Origin: Edwardsiella piscicida
Lineage (GTDB): Bacteria; Pseudomonadota; Gammaproteobacteria; Enterobacterales; Enterobacteriaceae
DNA length: 64,000 bases
NCBI RefSeq assembly: GCF_001896205.1
Contig: NZ_MPNU01000001.1
Location: 2,555,528-2,619,527 of the forward strand
Direction: 5' to 3'
In this document: positions 63,964 to 64,000 of the stretch, in pieces
Layout: each line of letters opens with the position of its first letter
How positions within the stretch are numbered: position 1 is the first letter of the stretch
Position numbers and translations under genes: made by a program
Notes under the pieces: generated by a model
The model's database searches: none
Told to the model about the DNA's origin: nothing
What the model saw: the letters and a program-made list of their open reading frames with translations, nothing else

Positions 63964-64000
63964 TCGCCCGTTCGCGTCAGATGATAAAAAAAATCGCAGC

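Overview
The window reads as chromosome from a GC-rich member of the Enterobacterales. Gene content, protein similarity to E. coli and local gene order (ybjG-deoR / dacC-rimO; yeeZ-hisLGDCBHAFI; setB-yeiW / yeiP-yeiQ / yeiR-mepS; glnHPQ-rlmF; yejA / yejG-bcr-rsuA / radD-rplY) fit this. Edwardsiella or a close relative (Hafniaceae) is my best guess, but the genus is inferred, not shown. No tRNA, rRNA, CRISPR array, complete insertion sequence or prophage was recognised.

Layout. (1) 1-4780: a chaperone-usher fimbrial operon on the minus strand: major subunit, minor subunit, usher, chaperone, and the first 21 codons of a fifth gene cut by the window edge. (2) 4781-6730: about 1.9 kb without an intact gene, first AT-rich, then apparently decayed sequence. 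(3) 6731-17940: ybjG, deoR, the serine-catabolic pair sdaC-sdaB, dacC, a PEBP-family secreted protein with an AraC-type regulator, an AT-rich family-25 glycosyltransferase (probable foreign gene) and rimO. (4) 18193-28784: yeeZ, a secreted C69-family peptidase, and a complete histidine operon with its leader peptide (six His codons) and attenuator. (5) 29071-32732: torY-torZ for TMAO/S-oxide respiration. (6) 32868-47029: setB, yeiW, mtr (with a TrpR-like operator), yeiP, a hexuronate block (uxuA, yeiQ, uxuR) enclosing a chemoreceptor with a sigma-28 promoter and an EAL phosphodiesterase, a small exported protein, yeiR and mepS. (7) 47324-52609: cycA and fruBKA with two Cra-like operators. (8) 52881-56819: a Nudix hydrolase, glnHPQ with a sigma-54 promoter and NtrC-like sites, and rlmF. 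(9) 57024-63963: a yejA with no yejBEF beside it, yejG, bcr, rsuA, a yecH-like gene coupled to radD, and rplY.

Most of the window is conserved core metabolism: serine, histidine, glutamine and tryptophan transport or metabolism, fructose and hexuronate use, anaerobic respiration, peptidoglycan enzymes and rRNA modification. What differs from E. coli is mainly arrangement. The sda operon lies between deoR and dacC. mtr lies between setB-yeiW and yeiP. The hexuronate genes surround a chemotaxis and c-di-GMP pair. yejBEF and lpxT are missing from their usual places, and a C69 peptidase occupies the yeeZ-his gap. The least explained sequence is 4781-6730 and the dacC-rimO interval. I did not find convincing evidence of a wholly new biological system.
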